A stretch of DNA of 64,000 nt, taken from contig NZ_RWKI01000008.1 of NCBI RefSeq assembly GCF_003984645.1, forward strand, positions 211,042 to 275,041, read 5' to 3'. The notes beneath the pieces are model-generated. The model had not been told where the DNA came from. It did no database searches and saw only the letters and a list, made by a program, of their open reading frames with translations. Below, in pieces: positions 1 through 9,336 of the stretch. The position numbers and the translations under genes are program-made. This stretch comes from Variovorax sp. MHTC-1 (GTDB lineage: Bacteria > Pseudomonadota > Gammaproteobacteria > Burkholderiales > Burkholderiaceae_C). Position 1 is the first letter of the stretch; every line of letters begins with the position of its first letter.

Positions 1-1
1 C

Positions 2-1735
2 GGGGGCTTCCTCGGGCGGCAGATGATGCATCCGACGGTCAAGGCCGCGGCCACCGAACTGCCGCAGGCGCTGACGCCGGTGTATTCGACGATCGCCGGA
101 CTGGCCCAGCCGGTGCTGCGGCGCGAGGTGCGTTCGGGGCTGGCGCGGGCCGTGCTCGACGAGACCGTCCCGCATGGGCTGGCGCCGCGTGACGCATGGG
201 AGTTGCGGCGCGCGCTCCATTTCCTGCACTACCCGGCGCCCGACGTGGCGATCGCCACGCTGGAAGACCACAGCCACCCGGCCTGGCAGCGACTCAAGGC
301 CGACGAACTGCTGGCGCAGCAGCTCTCCCAGCTGCAGGCGCGCCGCGCCCGTGCGGCGCAGCGTGCGCCGGTGCTTTCGGTGGCGGCTTCCGGCGACTCG
401 CTGCACAGGGAGCTGCTGGCCGCGCTGCCCTTTGCATTGACCGGCGCCCAACAGCGCGTCGGCGAGGAGATCACGCGCGACCTCGCGCGCGACATCCCGA
501 TGCACCGCCTGCTGCAGGGCGATGTCGGCTCGGGTAAGACCGTGGTGGCGGCGCTGGCCGCCGCGCGCTGCATCGACGCGGGCTTCCAGTGCGCGCTGAT
601 GGCCCCTACCGAGATTCTTGCGGCCCAGCATTTCGGCAAGCTGGTCGGCTGGCTCGATCCTTTGCTGGCCGAGCGCGGCCTGCGCGTGGCCTGGCTCACC
701 GGCAGCCAGAAGAAGAAGGAGCGCGACGCGATGTCGGCCGCGGTCGAGAACGGCGAGGCCGCGCTCGTGATCGGCACGCATGCCGTGATCTCGGAGAAGG
801 TGCGCTTCAGCAAGCTCGCGCTGGCGATCATCGATGAGCAGCACCGCTTCGGCGTCGCCCAGCGCCTGGCCCTGCGCGGCAAGGCCGTCGGCGAGCTCGA
901 ACCGCACCTGCTGATGATGAGCGCGACCCCGATTCCGCGCACGCTCGCGATGAGCTACTACGCCGATCTCGACGTTTCCACGCTCGACGAGCTGCCGCCG
1001 GGCCGCACGCCGATCGTGACCAAGCTGGTGGCCGATCACCGGCGCGACGAGGTCATAGATCGCATTCGCGCCCAGCTTGCGCAAGGGCGGCAGGTGTACT
1101 GGGTCTGCCCGCTGATCGAAGAAAGCGAGGCGGTCGACCTTCGCAACGCGACCGAAACGCGCGACGAGCTCGCCGCCGCGCTCGGCGCGCAGGTGAGCGT
1201 GGGGCTGCTGCACTCGCGCATGCCGACAGCAGAGAAGCAGGCGGTGATGGAGAGTTTCACGGCCAATCGCCTGCAGGTGCTGGTCAGCACGACGGTGATC
1301 GAGGTCGGGGTCGACGTGCCCAATGCCTCGTTGATGGTGATCGAGCATGCCGAGCGCTTCGGGCTTTCGCAGCTGCATCAGCTGCGCGGGCGTGTGGGGC
1401 GCGGCGCGGCCGCTTCAGCCTGCGTGCTGCTCTATGCGCCGAACGAAGGCGGCCGGGTCGGCGAGGCCGCGCGGGCGCGGCTCAAGGCGATGGCCGAAAC
1501 CAGTGACGGCTTCGAGATCGCGCGGCGCGACCTCGAGATCCGAGGGCCTGGCGAATTCCTCGGCGCGCGGCAGTCAGGCGCGCCGCTCCTGCGCTTTGCC
1601 GACCTGAGTACCGATGTGTTGCTGCTCGATTGGGCGCGGGCATTGGCGCCGCGCATGCTCGACCGCCATCCGGAACTCGCGGCCAGGCATGTCGATCGCT
1701 GGCTCGGCAGCAAGGCGGAATACCTCAAGGCATGA
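2..1735 (+). CDS. recG: ATP-dependent DNA helicase RecG (5' end outside window)
   Basis: RecG is a superfamily 2 helicase that regresses stalled replication forks and processes branched recombination intermediates. The frame is already open at base 2 and reads GGFLGRQMMHP, a typical RecG wedge-domain segment, so the true start lies upstream; 577 residues are visible against about 690 for the family. Visible motifs are Walker A GDVGSGKT (173-180 of the visible part), the DEQH box in IIDEQHRF, the MSATPIPRTLA motif and the C-terminal QLRGRVGRG motif. The C-terminal DGFEIARRDLEIRGPGEFLG segment is also diagnostic. A palindromic repeat follows, then oxyR in the same direction. The oxyR-recG neighbourhood is familiar in betaproteobacteria. 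Identification is secure; only the first hundred or so residues are missing. Confidence 0.97.
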   Translation, partial: GGFLGRQMMHPTVKAAATELPQALTPVYSTIAGLAQPVLRREVRSGLARAVLDETVPHGLAPRDAWELRRALHFLHYPAPDVAIATLEDHSHPAWQRLKADELLAQQLSQLQARRARAAQRAPVLSVAASGDSLHRELLAALPFALTGAQQRVGEEITRDLARDIPMHRLLQGDVGSGKTVVAALAAARCIDAGFQCALMAPTEILAAQHFGKLVGWLDPLLAERGLRVAWLTGSQKKKERDAMSAAVENGEAALVIGTHAVISEKVRFSKLALAIIDEQHRFGVAQRLALRGKAVGELEPHLLMMSATPIPRTLAMSYYADLDVSTLDELPPGRTPIVTKLVADHRRDEVIDRIRAQLAQGRQVYWVCPLIEESEAVDLRNATETRDELAAALGAQVSVGLLHSRMPTAEKQAVMESFTANRLQVLVSTTVIEVGVDVPNASLMVIEHAERFGLSQLHQLRGRVGRGAAASACVLLYAPNEGGRVGEAARARLKAMAETSDGFEIARRDLEIRGPGEFLGARQSGAPLLRFADLSTDVLLLDWARALAPRMLDRHPELAARHVDRWLGSKAEYLKA

Positions 1736-1772
1736 CCAAGCCGGCCAGCGAGACGGGGCCCTTCGTGGAACA

Positions 1773-1858
1773 CCGCGGAACCGGCTTTGCCGGGCCGCTG
1801 GTGTTGCCCCCGGTAGGGGGTTGGCGGCTACACGAAGTGAACAAGCCTGGGGGCGAGC
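1773..1858 (+). repeat. Dispersed palindromic repeat, family A, copy 1
   Basis: GC-rich intergenic element containing CCGCGGAACCGGC, a hairpin CCCCCGGTAGGGGG and the tail GGCGGCTAC...AAGCCTGGGGG. The same element recurs at 37122-37207 in the same orientation and at 26671-26758 inverted. It fills most of the gap between recG and oxyR. It codes for nothing recognisable; it may act as a transcript-end hairpin. Confidence 0.8.
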
Positions 1859-1875
1859 AATAATTGACGCAAGCT

Positions 1876-2841
1876 ATGACCCTCACCGAACTCAAATACA
1901 TCGTTGCAGTCGCACGCGAACGGCATTTCGGCAAGGCGGCCGAGGCCTGCTACGTGTCGCAGCCCACCTTGTCGGTCGCGATCAAGAAGCTGGAAGACGA
2001 GCTCGAGGTCAAGCTCTTCGAGCGCAGCGCGGGCGAGGTCACGGTCACGCCGCTGGGAGAGCAGATCGTGCAGCAGGCCCAGAGCGTGCTCGACCAGGCC
2101 GCGAGCATCAAGGAGATCGCCAAGCGCGGCAAGGATCCGCTGTCTGGGCCGCTCAACCTGGGCGTGATCTACACCATCGGCCCTTACCTTCTGCCCGACC
2201 TGGTGCGCCAGAACATCGCGCGCACGCCGCAGATGCCGCTGGTGCTGCAGGAGAATTTCACCGTCAAGCTGCTCGAGATGCTGCGCGCCGGCGAGATCGA
2301 CTGCGCGATCATGGCAGAGCCCTTCCCGGACACCGGCCTGGCGATGGCGGCACTCTATGACGAGCCCTTCATGGCAGCCGTGCCCGTCCATCATCCGCTG
2401 GCGGAGCGCGAATCCGTGAGCTCCGACGAGCTCAAGAAGGAGACCATGCTGCTGCTCGGCACCGGCCACTGCTTTCGCGATCACGTGCTCGAGGTCTGTC
2501 CCGAGTTCGCGCGCTTCTCGAGCAATGCGGAGGGCATCCGCAAGAGCTTCGAGGGCTCGTCGCTCGAGACAATCAAGCACATGGTGGCCGCCGGGATGGG
2601 CGTCACGCTGGTGCCGCGCCTGTCGGTGCCGAGCGGTGCGCTCCAGTCCAGGACCAAGGGCCGCAGCAGGGAGCCCGAGCAGATCGTGCGCTACCTGCCC
2701 GTGCGCGACGTGCAGGGCGGCGAGCCGACGCGCCGCGTGGTGCTGGCTTGGCGCCGCAGCTTCACGCGCTACGAGGCCATCGCGGCGTTGCGCAATGCGA
2801 TCTACGCCTGCGAGCTGCCGGGCGTCAATCGTCTCTCGTAG
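1876..2841 (+). CDS. oxyR: Peroxide-sensing LysR-type regulator OxyR
   Basis: OxyR senses hydrogen peroxide by forming an intramolecular disulfide and then activates antioxidant genes. The 321-residue protein has an N-terminal winged helix-turn-helix (MTLTELKYIVAVARERHFG onward) and a LysR substrate-type regulatory domain. With the ATG at 1876 as start, the two redox cysteines in GHCFRDHVLEVC fall at residues 199 and 208, exactly the Escherichia coli OxyR numbering; this decides the start over an in-frame TTG at 1864. The convergent function of the next gene, dps, fits a peroxide-stress pair. It follows recG in the same direction after a palindromic repeat. Confidence 0.95.
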   Translation: MTLTELKYIVAVARERHFGKAAEACYVSQPTLSVAIKKLEDELEVKLFERSAGEVTVTPLGEQIVQQAQSVLDQAASIKEIAKRGKDPLSGPLNLGVIYTIGPYLLPDLVRQNIARTPQMPLVLQENFTVKLLEMLRAGEIDCAIMAEPFPDTGLAMAALYDEPFMAAVPVHHPLAERESVSSDELKKETMLLLGTGHCFRDHVLEVCPEFARFSSNAEGIRKSFEGSSLETIKHMVAAGMGVTLVPRLSVPSGALQSRTKGRSREPEQIVRYLPVRDVQGGEPTRRVVLAWRRSFTRYEAIAALRNAIYACELPGVNRLS

Positions 2842-2976
2842 AACTTGCGCCATCGGCCTACGCCTTCGGCCGCGGCCGAGGGCAATGGCCGCGATAGAGT
2901 GCGGCTGTTGCGAAGCCCGCTCGCGGCTTCTAAAGTTTCCGATCGCCAATCCAACTTTGAAGAAAGAACTCGCGCC

Positions 2977-3570
2977 ATGGCCAAAGTCGTGAAGAAATCC
3001 AAGTCCTCGATCTCCATTGCACCGTCTGCGTCCACCGGCAAGGTGCCCAAGAAGGGCGGCGCGGTGGTGGCCCAGGAGTCGGGCAGCCGCAATGCGCCGC
3101 TCATCAACATCGGCATCGAGCGCCAGGACCGCGCCGCCATCGCCGAAGGCCTGAGCCGCGTGCTGGCCGACACCTACACGCTCTATCTCACCACGCACAA
3201 CTTCCACTGGAACGTGACCGGCCCGCATTTCAATTCGCTGCATGCGATGTTCATGCAGCAGTACACGGAGCTGTGGGGTTCGACCGACGTCATCGCCGAG
3301 CGCATCCGCGCCCTGGGCCACTACGCGCCGGGCTCGTATGCCGAGTTCAGCAAGATCGCGACCGTGCCCGACGTGCCCAGGGACCCGCCGAAGGCGATGG
3401 AGATGGTGCGCATCCTGGTCAAGGGCCACGAGACCGTTTCGCGCATCGCGCGCGAGTTCATCCCGGTGGCCGAAGAAGCCGGCGACGACCCGACCGCCGA
3501 CATGCTCACCGCGCGCTGCACGGTGCACGACCAGACGGCCTGGATGCTGCGTTCCTTGCTCGAGGACTGA
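2977..3570 (+). CDS. dps: Dps-family ferritin-like DNA-protecting protein
   Basis: Dps proteins assemble into 12-subunit shells that oxidise and store iron using peroxide and can coat DNA. The 197-residue product has a lysine- and serine-rich N-terminal tail of about 45 residues (AKVVKKSKSS...), of the kind that binds DNA in other Dps proteins, followed by the ferritin-like four-helix core. Ferroxidase ligands are visible in THNFHWNVTG (His74, His77) and in the Asp/Glu of the WGSTDVIAERIRALG helix. The start ATG at 2977 has GAAAGAA upstream and follows oxyR by 135 bp. OxyR control of dps is well established in other bacteria; a partial OxyR-like half-site is discussed under findings. It converges with the receptor gene, leaving only 10 bp between stops. 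Confidence 0.93.
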   Translation: MAKVVKKSKSSISIAPSASTGKVPKKGGAVVAQESGSRNAPLINIGIERQDRAAIAEGLSRVLADTYTLYLTTHNFHWNVTGPHFNSLHAMFMQQYTELWGSTDVIAERIRALGHYAPGSYAEFSKIATVPDVPRDPPKAMEMVRILVKGHETVSRIAREFIPVAEEAGDDPTADMLTARCTVHDQTAWMLRSLLED

Positions 3571-3580
3571 GCCGCGCCGA

Positions 3581-5734
3581 TCAGAATTTGGCGCGCAGGG
3601 TCACCTGGAGCTCGCGCGGCGGGCCGGGCAGGATCAGGTTGTCCACGGTGCCGTGGGCCGAGATGTAGTGCTTCTTGTTGGCGATGTTCTTCAGGTTCAA
3701 CGCCAGTTCGTAGCGCTGCGTCTTGTAGCTGCCGGCCAGGTCGGCGGTCACGTAGGACGGCAGCGTCACCAGGTTGGTGAGCGAGGCGAAGCGTGCGGCC
3801 ATGTAGTTCAGTCCGCCGCCGGCGCTGAAGCCGTGACCCAGGTCCTTCATGAGCCACAGGAAGGCCGAGTGGCGCGGCGTGAGCGGCGCCACCTTGCCCT
3901 GCACCGCGATGGCCGCGCCGATCGGCAGCTGAAACGAGTTCACCGTGGCGACCGACTTGACCATCCGCCCGTCCAGATAGGCATAGCCTGCGCTCACGTC
4001 CCAGCGGCCTGGCAGCTTGCCGGCGAGCGTGAGTTCCAGCCCATTGGTGCGCTGTGTGCCGACATTGATCTGCCGCGCCGGATTGGCCGGATCGCTGTTC
4101 TTGATGCCCGAGCGCTCCAGGTTGAAGACCGCGGCGGTGAAGTTGAGCGCGCCGTCCAGGAGGTCGAGCTTGGCACCGATCTCCTTGTTCACCGTGATCT
4201 CGGGGTCATTGGCGGTGTTGCTCGCAGAGAGCGCAAAGGTCTCCGCCGAGGGCTGGAACGACCGGCTGTACGAGACGTAGTAGGACTGCGTGTCGCTGGG
4301 CTGCCAGATCAGGCCCGCGCGCGGGCTGAACTTGCGGTCGGTGCGCGCGAGCGGGGCGAGCGTGCGCTCGAACGAAGTCTCCTGGTCGAACACGTCGTAG
4401 CGCCCGCCGACCAGCGCCTTCCATTGCGGCGCCAGCGTGATCTGGTCCTGCGCGTAGAGCGCCGCGGTCTTGAAGGTGGAGTTGCTGGGAATTGCGCTCG
4501 CCGCCCGGTAGCTGGCGGCAGGGATGGGCGGCGGCACGGCGACGGGGTTCAGGATGCTCACGCGCTCGAAGCCGGTGGTCGAAGACACCGTGGACGCGCG
4601 CTTGTCCTGCACGCCGAACTCCGCACCGACCAGCCATTCCTGCCGGAAGCCGCCGAGCTCGTTGCGCCACGTGAGATCGGTCTGGTTGAACCAGCCGCTC
4701 TCGTCCCGGTCCACGAAGCCGCGGGTGCGGCCAACGGTCAGGCGCACCGGGTCGGTGGTGCCGCTGGGCAGGGTGTTGTAGCGATCCAGGTGGTAGCTCG
4801 AATAGCGCGTGGTGTTGCGCAGGCTCAGTGCGTCGCTGAAGCGATGGTTCAGCGTGGCGGTGAAGGACTGGACCTTGCTGGTGGTCGTGTCGTCACGCTT
4901 CGCGAAGGCGGAGCCGTAGTAGGTGCCGATCGGCACATTCACCGGCCGACCATTGAGTGCCGGAATGCCGAAGTCCGTCAGGCGCTGGTCGTAGGCGTTG
5001 GTGTACTGCAGCAGCAGATCGGTTTGCGGGCTGAACTTCATCGCCAGCGAGGGCGCGATGCTGTAGCGGTCGATGAACTGCTGGTCGCGGTAGCTGCCCG
5101 ACTTCTCGCGCGCCACATTGAGGCGGAAGGCCATGGCTTCGCCGAAGGGCGCGTTGAGGTCCGCGGTCGCGCGCTTGAAGTCGTGGCTGCCCACGCCGAG
5201 CGAGACCTCGCCGAAGGATTCTCCGAAGACCGGCTTCTTTGTGACGCGGTTGATCAGTCCGCCTGACGAACCCCGGCCGTACAGCACCGCGGCCGGGCCC
5301 TTGAGCACCTCGATGCGTTCGGTGTCCGACAGGTCGCGAAAGTAGAGTGCGTCGTCGCGCACGCCGTCCACGAACCAGTCGGCGATGGCGCTGAAGCCGC
5401 GGATGACCACCTGGTCGCGTTGCCCATCGCCATGGTTGAAGGCGATGCCGGGTGCGTTGCGCAGCGCGTCCTGCATCGAGGTCGCGCCTTGGTCGCGCAG
5501 CAACTGCGCCGGCAGCACGTTCACCGCTTGCGGGATGTCGCGCAGCGGTGCGCTGCCCTTGGTGGCGCTGCTGCCGGTGGCCGGCGCGTAGCCGGCGTCC
5601 TGCTGCGTGCTGACCGTGATCTCCTTCAGCGTGTTGTTCTGGGCCTGCGCCGCGCAATGCAGCAAGGCGAGCGCGGCAGCGGTCAGGGGCAGATGGCGCA
5701 GGCGTGGACGCAGCGCGCGTGGGCGTAGAGACAT
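3581..5734 (-). CDS. TonB-dependent siderophore receptor
   Basis: Outer-membrane beta-barrel receptor of the ferric siderophore class (similar in layout to Fiu/FhuE/FpvA-type receptors), 717 residues. There is a signal peptide ending near AAQAQ (residue 31), a TonB-box-like LKEITVS, then a plug domain with DIPQAVNVLPAQLLRDQG, FVDGVRDD and the conserved ERIEVLKGPAAVLYGRGSSG segment. The barrel ends with the typical C-terminal aromatic residue (TLRAKF). The region before the gene (5735-5944) shows no cobalamin riboswitch boxes and no Fur box I can defend. The ligand cannot be read from sequence; a ferri-siderophore is most likely. No biosynthesis or ABC import genes are adjacent, so it may take up a siderophore made by others. 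Confidence 0.9.
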   Translation of the reverse strand: MSLRPRALRPRLRHLPLTAAALALLHCAAQAQNNTLKEITVSTQQDAGYAPATGSSATKGSAPLRDIPQAVNVLPAQLLRDQGATSMQDALRNAPGIAFNHGDGQRDQVVIRGFSAIADWFVDGVRDDALYFRDLSDTERIEVLKGPAAVLYGRGSSGGLINRVTKKPVFGESFGEVSLGVGSHDFKRATADLNAPFGEAMAFRLNVAREKSGSYRDQQFIDRYSIAPSLAMKFSPQTDLLLQYTNAYDQRLTDFGIPALNGRPVNVPIGTYYGSAFAKRDDTTTSKVQSFTATLNHRFSDALSLRNTTRYSSYHLDRYNTLPSGTTDPVRLTVGRTRGFVDRDESGWFNQTDLTWRNELGGFRQEWLVGAEFGVQDKRASTVSSTTGFERVSILNPVAVPPPIPAASYRAASAIPSNSTFKTAALYAQDQITLAPQWKALVGGRYDVFDQETSFERTLAPLARTDRKFSPRAGLIWQPSDTQSYYVSYSRSFQPSAETFALSASNTANDPEITVNKEIGAKLDLLDGALNFTAAVFNLERSGIKNSDPANPARQINVGTQRTNGLELTLAGKLPGRWDVSAGYAYLDGRMVKSVATVNSFQLPIGAAIAVQGKVAPLTPRHSAFLWLMKDLGHGFSAGGGLNYMAARFASLTNLVTLPSYVTADLAGSYKTQRYELALNLKNIANKKHYISAHGTVDNLILPGPPRELQVTLRAKF

Positions 5735-5944
5735 GGATTTCCTTCAGGGCAAAAAGCGGATCGCGAAGCGCCACGCGGCTCGCCATCGAAGCGATGGCTG
5801 AACCGGATGTGCCCTGCCTGGAAATGTCTGGGTTGGGTTACCTTTGCGCGGAAGTCCTGGCGCGGGCCGGGCTCGATGCAAAAGGGTGATCGCGTCGCGC
5901 GAACCGCCGGATTCTAGTGTGGCAAACGAGAGGGTCTATTTGGC

Positions 5945-6844
5945 GTGACGCAGAATCGGCCCATGTCCGCATCCACTGCCGCCGCGCCGCGCGGCCGTCT
6001 TTCGCTCTATCTGGACCTGATTCGGTGGAACCGTCCCGCCGGCTGGCTGCTGCTGCTCTGGCCATCGCTCGGCGCCCTGTGGTTTGCGGCGGGAGGCTGG
6101 CCGGGCTGGCACCTGCTCATCGTGTTCGCGCTGGGCACCATCCTCATGCGCAGCGCCGGCTGCTGCGTCAACGACGTGGCCGATCGCGATTTCGACCGCC
6201 ACGTCAAGCGAACTGCCCAGCGGCCGGTCACCAGCGGTGCCATCTCGGTCAAGGAGGCGCTCGTCTTGGGGGCCGTGCTCGCGCTGGCGGCGTTTGGGCT
6301 GGTGCTCACGACCAACCGCGTCACCATGCTGTGGTCGTTCGCGGCCTTGGCGGTGACCCTGATCTATCCGTATGCCAAGCGCTTCGTGTCGATTCCGCAG
6401 GCGGTGCTGGGCATCGCATTCAGTTTCGGCATCCCGATGGCCTTCGCGGCCGTGCAGTCCACGGTGCCGGCCTTCGCATGGTGCCTGCTGGCGGGCAACC
6501 TGTTCTGGGTGCTGGCCTACGACACCGAGTACGCGATGGTCGATCGCGACGACGACCTCAAGATCGGCATGAAGACCTCGGCCATCACTTTCGGCCGCTT
6601 CGATGTGGCGGCCGTGATGGCGAGCTACGCGATCTTTCTGGCGGTCTGGGCGGCGGCCGGCGCAAGCGAGGCGCTGGGTCCTGCCTTCTTCGCCGCCATC
6701 GGCGTGGCGGCGGCGCAGGCGCTGTGGCACTGGCGGCTGATTCGTGGCCGTACGCGCGACGGCTGCTTCAAGGCCTTCCGGCTCAACCACTGGCTGGGCT
6801 TCACCGTGTTCGCCGGCGTCGTGGCCGGCTACGCGCTGCGCTGA
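5945..6844 (+). CDS. ubiA: 4-hydroxybenzoate polyprenyltransferase UbiA
   Basis: Integral membrane prenyltransferase that attaches the polyprenyl tail to 4-hydroxybenzoate in ubiquinone synthesis. Both aspartate-rich Mg-diphosphate motifs are present: [15 protein letters not shown] and [12 protein letters not shown]. About eight or nine hydrophobic segments fill the rest, as expected for the family. The chosen GTG start at 5945 (299 residues) has AGAGGG about ten bases upstream; an ATG at 5963 would give 293 residues, nearer the usual 290, but lacks a visible ribosome site. It converges with proC, 13 bp apart. The identification is secure and the start is uncertain. Confidence 0.94.
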   Translation: MTQNRPMSASTAAAPRGRLSLYLDLIRWNRPAGWLLLLWPSLGALWFAAGGWPGWHLLIVFALGTILMRSAGCCVNDVADRDFDRHVKRTAQRPVTSGAISVKEALVLGAVLALAAFGLVLTTNRVTMLWSFAALAVTLIYPYAKRFVSIPQAVLGIAFSFGIPMAFAAVQSTVPAFAWCLLAGNLFWVLAYDTEYAMVDRDDDLKIGMKTSAITFGRFDVAAVMASYAIFLAVWAAAGASEALGPAFFAAIGVAAAQALWHWRLIRGRTRDGCFKAFRLNHWLGFTVFAGVVAGYALR

Positions 6845-6857
6845 AGGCGCGCTGCCT

Positions 6858-7715
6858 TCAGTCGCGGCCGAATTCCTTGGCGAGTTCGCCGGCGCGCTGG
6901 TGTGCGGCGCGGATCGCGGCCTTGAACTTCGCCTTGATGTCGTCGCCCTCGAGGGAGGTGATCGCCGCATAGGTGGTGCCGCCTTTGGAGGTGACGCGCT
7001 CGCGCAGCACCGCGGGCGGCTCGCTCGCATTGCCGGCCAGGGCCGATGCGCCGCTGAAGGTGCCCACGGCCAGACGATGCGCCTGCTCGGGAGGGAGGCC
7101 CAGTTCGACGCCGGCCTCGGTCATGGCCTCGATGAAATAGAACACATAGGCGGGGCCCGAGCCCGACACCGCGGTCACCGCATCGAGCGCGCTTTCGGCA
7201 TCGACCCACAGCAGGTCGCCGGTGGCGTCCAGTACCTGCTCGACCAGCTTGCGCCCGGCGGCGTCGACCGCCGGCCGCGCGAACAGGCCGGTCATGCCCT
7301 GGCCGACCAGGGCCGGCGTATTGGGCATGGCGCGCACCACCCGTTCGGTGGCCAGCCAGCGGGCGATGCTGTCGGAGGGGATGCCCGCGGCGACGCTGAG
7401 GTGCAGCGCCTCGTTCCCTAGAGCGCGGACCGGTCCCGCGGCCTGCGCAAAGCTCTGCGGCTTGACGGCCCAGACCACGACAGCGCAGCGCGCGAGCGCG
7501 GCACCCGCCTCGGCCTGAGCGGTGATGCCGAAATCCTGCAGAAGCCGCGCCCGGGCTTCTGCAACGGGTTCGACGACTTCGAACGCCTCTGCCGGGACGT
7601 CCCGCTTGATGAGCCCGCCGATGATGGCGCTGGCCATGTTGCCGCCACCGATGAAGCCGATCGGCGGCAAGGGGGTCGGCTCCCGGCGGGGCAGGAAGGT
7701 GACTGCGATGTTCAT
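6858..7715 (-). CDS. proC: Pyrroline-5-carboxylate reductase
   Basis: Last step of proline synthesis: NAD(P)H-dependent reduction of 1-pyrroline-5-carboxylate. The 285-residue protein opens with the Rossmann dinucleotide motif IGFIGGGNMASAIIGGL and carries the signature VSGSGPAYVFYFIEAM in the helical dimerisation domain, plus TSKGGTT near the C-terminus. The frame stays open 87 bases upstream of the ATG at 7715, but family proteins begin a few residues before the glycine motif, so the internal ATG is preferred. It is transcribed divergently from the ribosomal protein operon. Confidence 0.95.
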   Translation of the reverse strand: MNIAVTFLPRREPTPLPPIGFIGGGNMASAIIGGLIKRDVPAEAFEVVEPVAEARARLLQDFGITAQAEAGAALARCAVVVWAVKPQSFAQAAGPVRALGNEALHLSVAAGIPSDSIARWLATERVVRAMPNTPALVGQGMTGLFARPAVDAAGRKLVEQVLDATGDLLWVDAESALDAVTAVSGSGPAYVFYFIEAMTEAGVELGLPPEQAHRLAVGTFSGASALAGNASEPPAVLRERVTSKGGTTYAAITSLEGDDIKAKFKAAIRAAHQRAGELAKEFGRD

Positions 7716-8078
7716 GGCTGATTCCGTGACTTCAATGTGGCGACGCGCTGGATCTGCGGCGGATCGAAATTGTCGCCGCTTGCCGATGCCCTGCAGCGGC
7801 ATCGATCGAAGGCCGATATGGCGGCGAAAGTCGGGACGTTTTCGGAAAGCGGGCGCTCACCTGCGTTGCCTGCGACAAGAGACCGTCATGGCGTCGGGCG
7901 CTCGTAGTTGACAGCTCTCATGGGTCGTGCAACAATCGCGGGCTTCGCTTTTCAAAGGCGATAAGCTTCTGCCCAACGGAGGCGCGCCGAAATGGTTTTG
8001 GTGTGCGGACGACGGGCCCAAGACTGACCTGAGAGTCGCCGCAAGGCGGTCCTCGGTACAAGTTGGGAATATCACGAA
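7716..8078. other. Divergent intergenic region proC / rplN
   Basis: A 363-bp region without a gene. It holds the sigma70-type promoter at 7908-7936 and a transcribed leader of roughly 135 bases before rplN. The leader contains a short hairpin with a GCAA tetraloop (CGCC-GCAA-GGCG, 8037-8048), about 30 bases before the rplN start. Nothing else recognisable is present. Confidence 0.6.
7908..7936 (+). promoter_or_regulatory. Sigma70 promoter of the spc/alpha ribosomal operon
   Basis: A perfect -35 TTGACA (7908-7913) is followed after exactly 17 bp by AACAAT (7931-7936), a 4/6 match to the -10 consensus. It is the only good promoter-like sequence I see between proC and rplN and points into the operon. 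It makes rplN the first gene of its transcription unit. Confidence 0.75.
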
Positions 8079-8447
8079 ATGATCCAAACTGAATCCCGGC
8101 TCGATGTGGCCGACAACACGGGCGCGAAATCCGTCCTGTGTATCAAGGTGCTCGGTGGCTCCAAGCGGCGTTATGCCAGCGTGGGCGACGTCATCAAGGT
8201 CAGCATCAAGGAAGCCGCTCCGCGTGGTCGCGTCAAAAAGGGCGAGATCTACAGCGCAGTGGTGGTCCGCACCGCCAAGGGCATCCGTCGCAGCGATGGT
8301 TCGCTCGTCAAGTTCGACGGCAATGCCGCCGTTCTGCTCAACGCCAAGCTGGAGCCCATCGGCACCCGCATCTTCGGACCGGTCACGCGCGAACTGCGCA
8401 CCGAGAAGTTCATGAAGATCGTGTCGCTGGCCCCCGAAGTTCTGTAA
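8079..8447 (+). CDS. rplN: 50S ribosomal protein L14
   Basis: L14 sits on the subunit interface of the large subunit near L19. The 122-residue protein is full length and begins with [27 protein letters not shown], with the conserved [10 protein letters not shown] and the C-terminal [12 protein letters not shown]. It is the first gene after the promoter at 7908-7936; rpsQ, its usual upstream neighbour, is missing here. rplX follows after 12 bases. Confidence 0.98.
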   Translation: MIQTESRLDVADNTGAKSVLCIKVLGGSKRRYASVGDVIKVSIKEAAPRGRVKKGEIYSAVVVRTAKGIRRSDGSLVKFDGNAAVLLNAKLEPIGTRIFGPVTRELRTEKFMKIVSLAPEVL

Positions 8448-8459
8448 GGACACAACGCC

Positions 8460-8777
8460 ATGAACAAGATTCGCAAAGGCGACCAGGTCATCGTGTTGGC
8501 CGGGCGCGACAAGGGCAAGCGCGGCACGGTGTCGCTGCGCAAAGACGACTCGCACCTGATCGTCGACGGCATCAACATGGTCAAGAAGCACACCAAGCCG
8601 AACCCGCTCAAGGGCACGACCGGTGGCATCGTCGAGAAGGCCATGCCGATTCACCAATCCAACGTGGCGATCTTCAATGCTGCGACCGGCAAGGCCGATC
8701 GCGTGGGCATCAAGGTCACGGACGGCAAGCGCGTGCGCGTCTTCAAGTCCAGCGGCGACGAAATCAAGACCGCCTAA
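8460..8777 (+). CDS. rplX: 50S ribosomal protein L24
   Basis: L24 is one of the initiator proteins of large-subunit assembly and lies near the exit tunnel. The 105-residue product carries the KOW motif at its start ([19 protein letters not shown]). It lies between rplN and rplE in standard spc-operon order, 11 bases from rplE, and must be co-transcribed. Confidence 0.98.
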   Translation: MNKIRKGDQVIVLAGRDKGKRGTVSLRKDDSHLIVDGINMVKKHTKPNPLKGTTGGIVEKAMPIHQSNVAIFNAATGKADRVGIKVTDGKRVRVFKSSGDEIKTA

Positions 8778-8788
8778 GGGGTACTCAC

Positions 8789-9328
8789 ATGGCACGTCTC
8801 CAACAACACTACCGCGAAAAAGTCGCGAAAGACCTGACCGAGAAGTTCGGCTACAAGTCGCCGATGCAGGTCCCGCGCCTGACCAAGATCACGCTCAACA
8901 TGGGTGTGGGCGAAGCGGTCGCCGACAAGAAGGTCCTCGACAACGCCGTCGCCGACCTGACCAAGATTGCCGGACAGAAGCCGGTCGTGACCAAGTCGAA
9001 GAAGGCGATCGCCGGCTTCAAGATTCGCGAGAACCAGCCGATCGGCTGCATGGTCACGCTGCGCGGTGTGCAGATGTATGAATTCCTGGACCGTTTCGTG
9101 ACCGTGGCCCTGCCGCGCGTGCGCGACTTCCGCGGCATCTCCGGCCGTGCGTTCGACGGCCGCGGCAACTACAACATCGGCGTGAAAGAGCAGATCATTT
9201 TTCCCGAGATCGAATACGACAAGGTCGATGCCCTGCGCGGTCTCAATATCAGCATCACGACGACGGCCAAGACCGACGAAGAAGCCAAGGCGCTTCTCGC
9301 GGGCTTCCGTTTCCCGTTCAAGAACTGA
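8789..9328 (+). CDS. rplE: 50S ribosomal protein L5
   Basis: L5 binds 5S rRNA in the central protuberance. The true gene starts at the ATG at 8789 ([12 protein letters not shown]), giving 179 residues, the family length; the frame extends far upstream only because L24 does not contain stops in that frame. Typical segments include [11 protein letters not shown] and [15 protein letters not shown]. rpsN follows after 8 bases. Confidence 0.98.
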   Translation: MARLQQHYREKVAKDLTEKFGYKSPMQVPRLTKITLNMGVGEAVADKKVLDNAVADLTKIAGQKPVVTKSKKAIAGFKIRENQPIGCMVTLRGVQMYEFLDRFVTVALPRVRDFRGISGRAFDGRGNYNIGVKEQIIFPEIEYDKVDALRGLNISITTTAKTDEEAKALLAGFRFPFKN

Positions 9329-9336
9329 GGTGATTT

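Noticed and set aside
1828..3528. Minus-strand open frame opposite oxyR and dps
   Set aside because: Composition-driven shadow; both plus-strand genes have diagnostic residues.
5735..5944. Possible cobalamin riboswitch or Fur box before the TonB-dependent receptor
   Set aside because: No B12-box (GCCACTG) and no recognisable 19-bp Fur palindrome on the minus strand.
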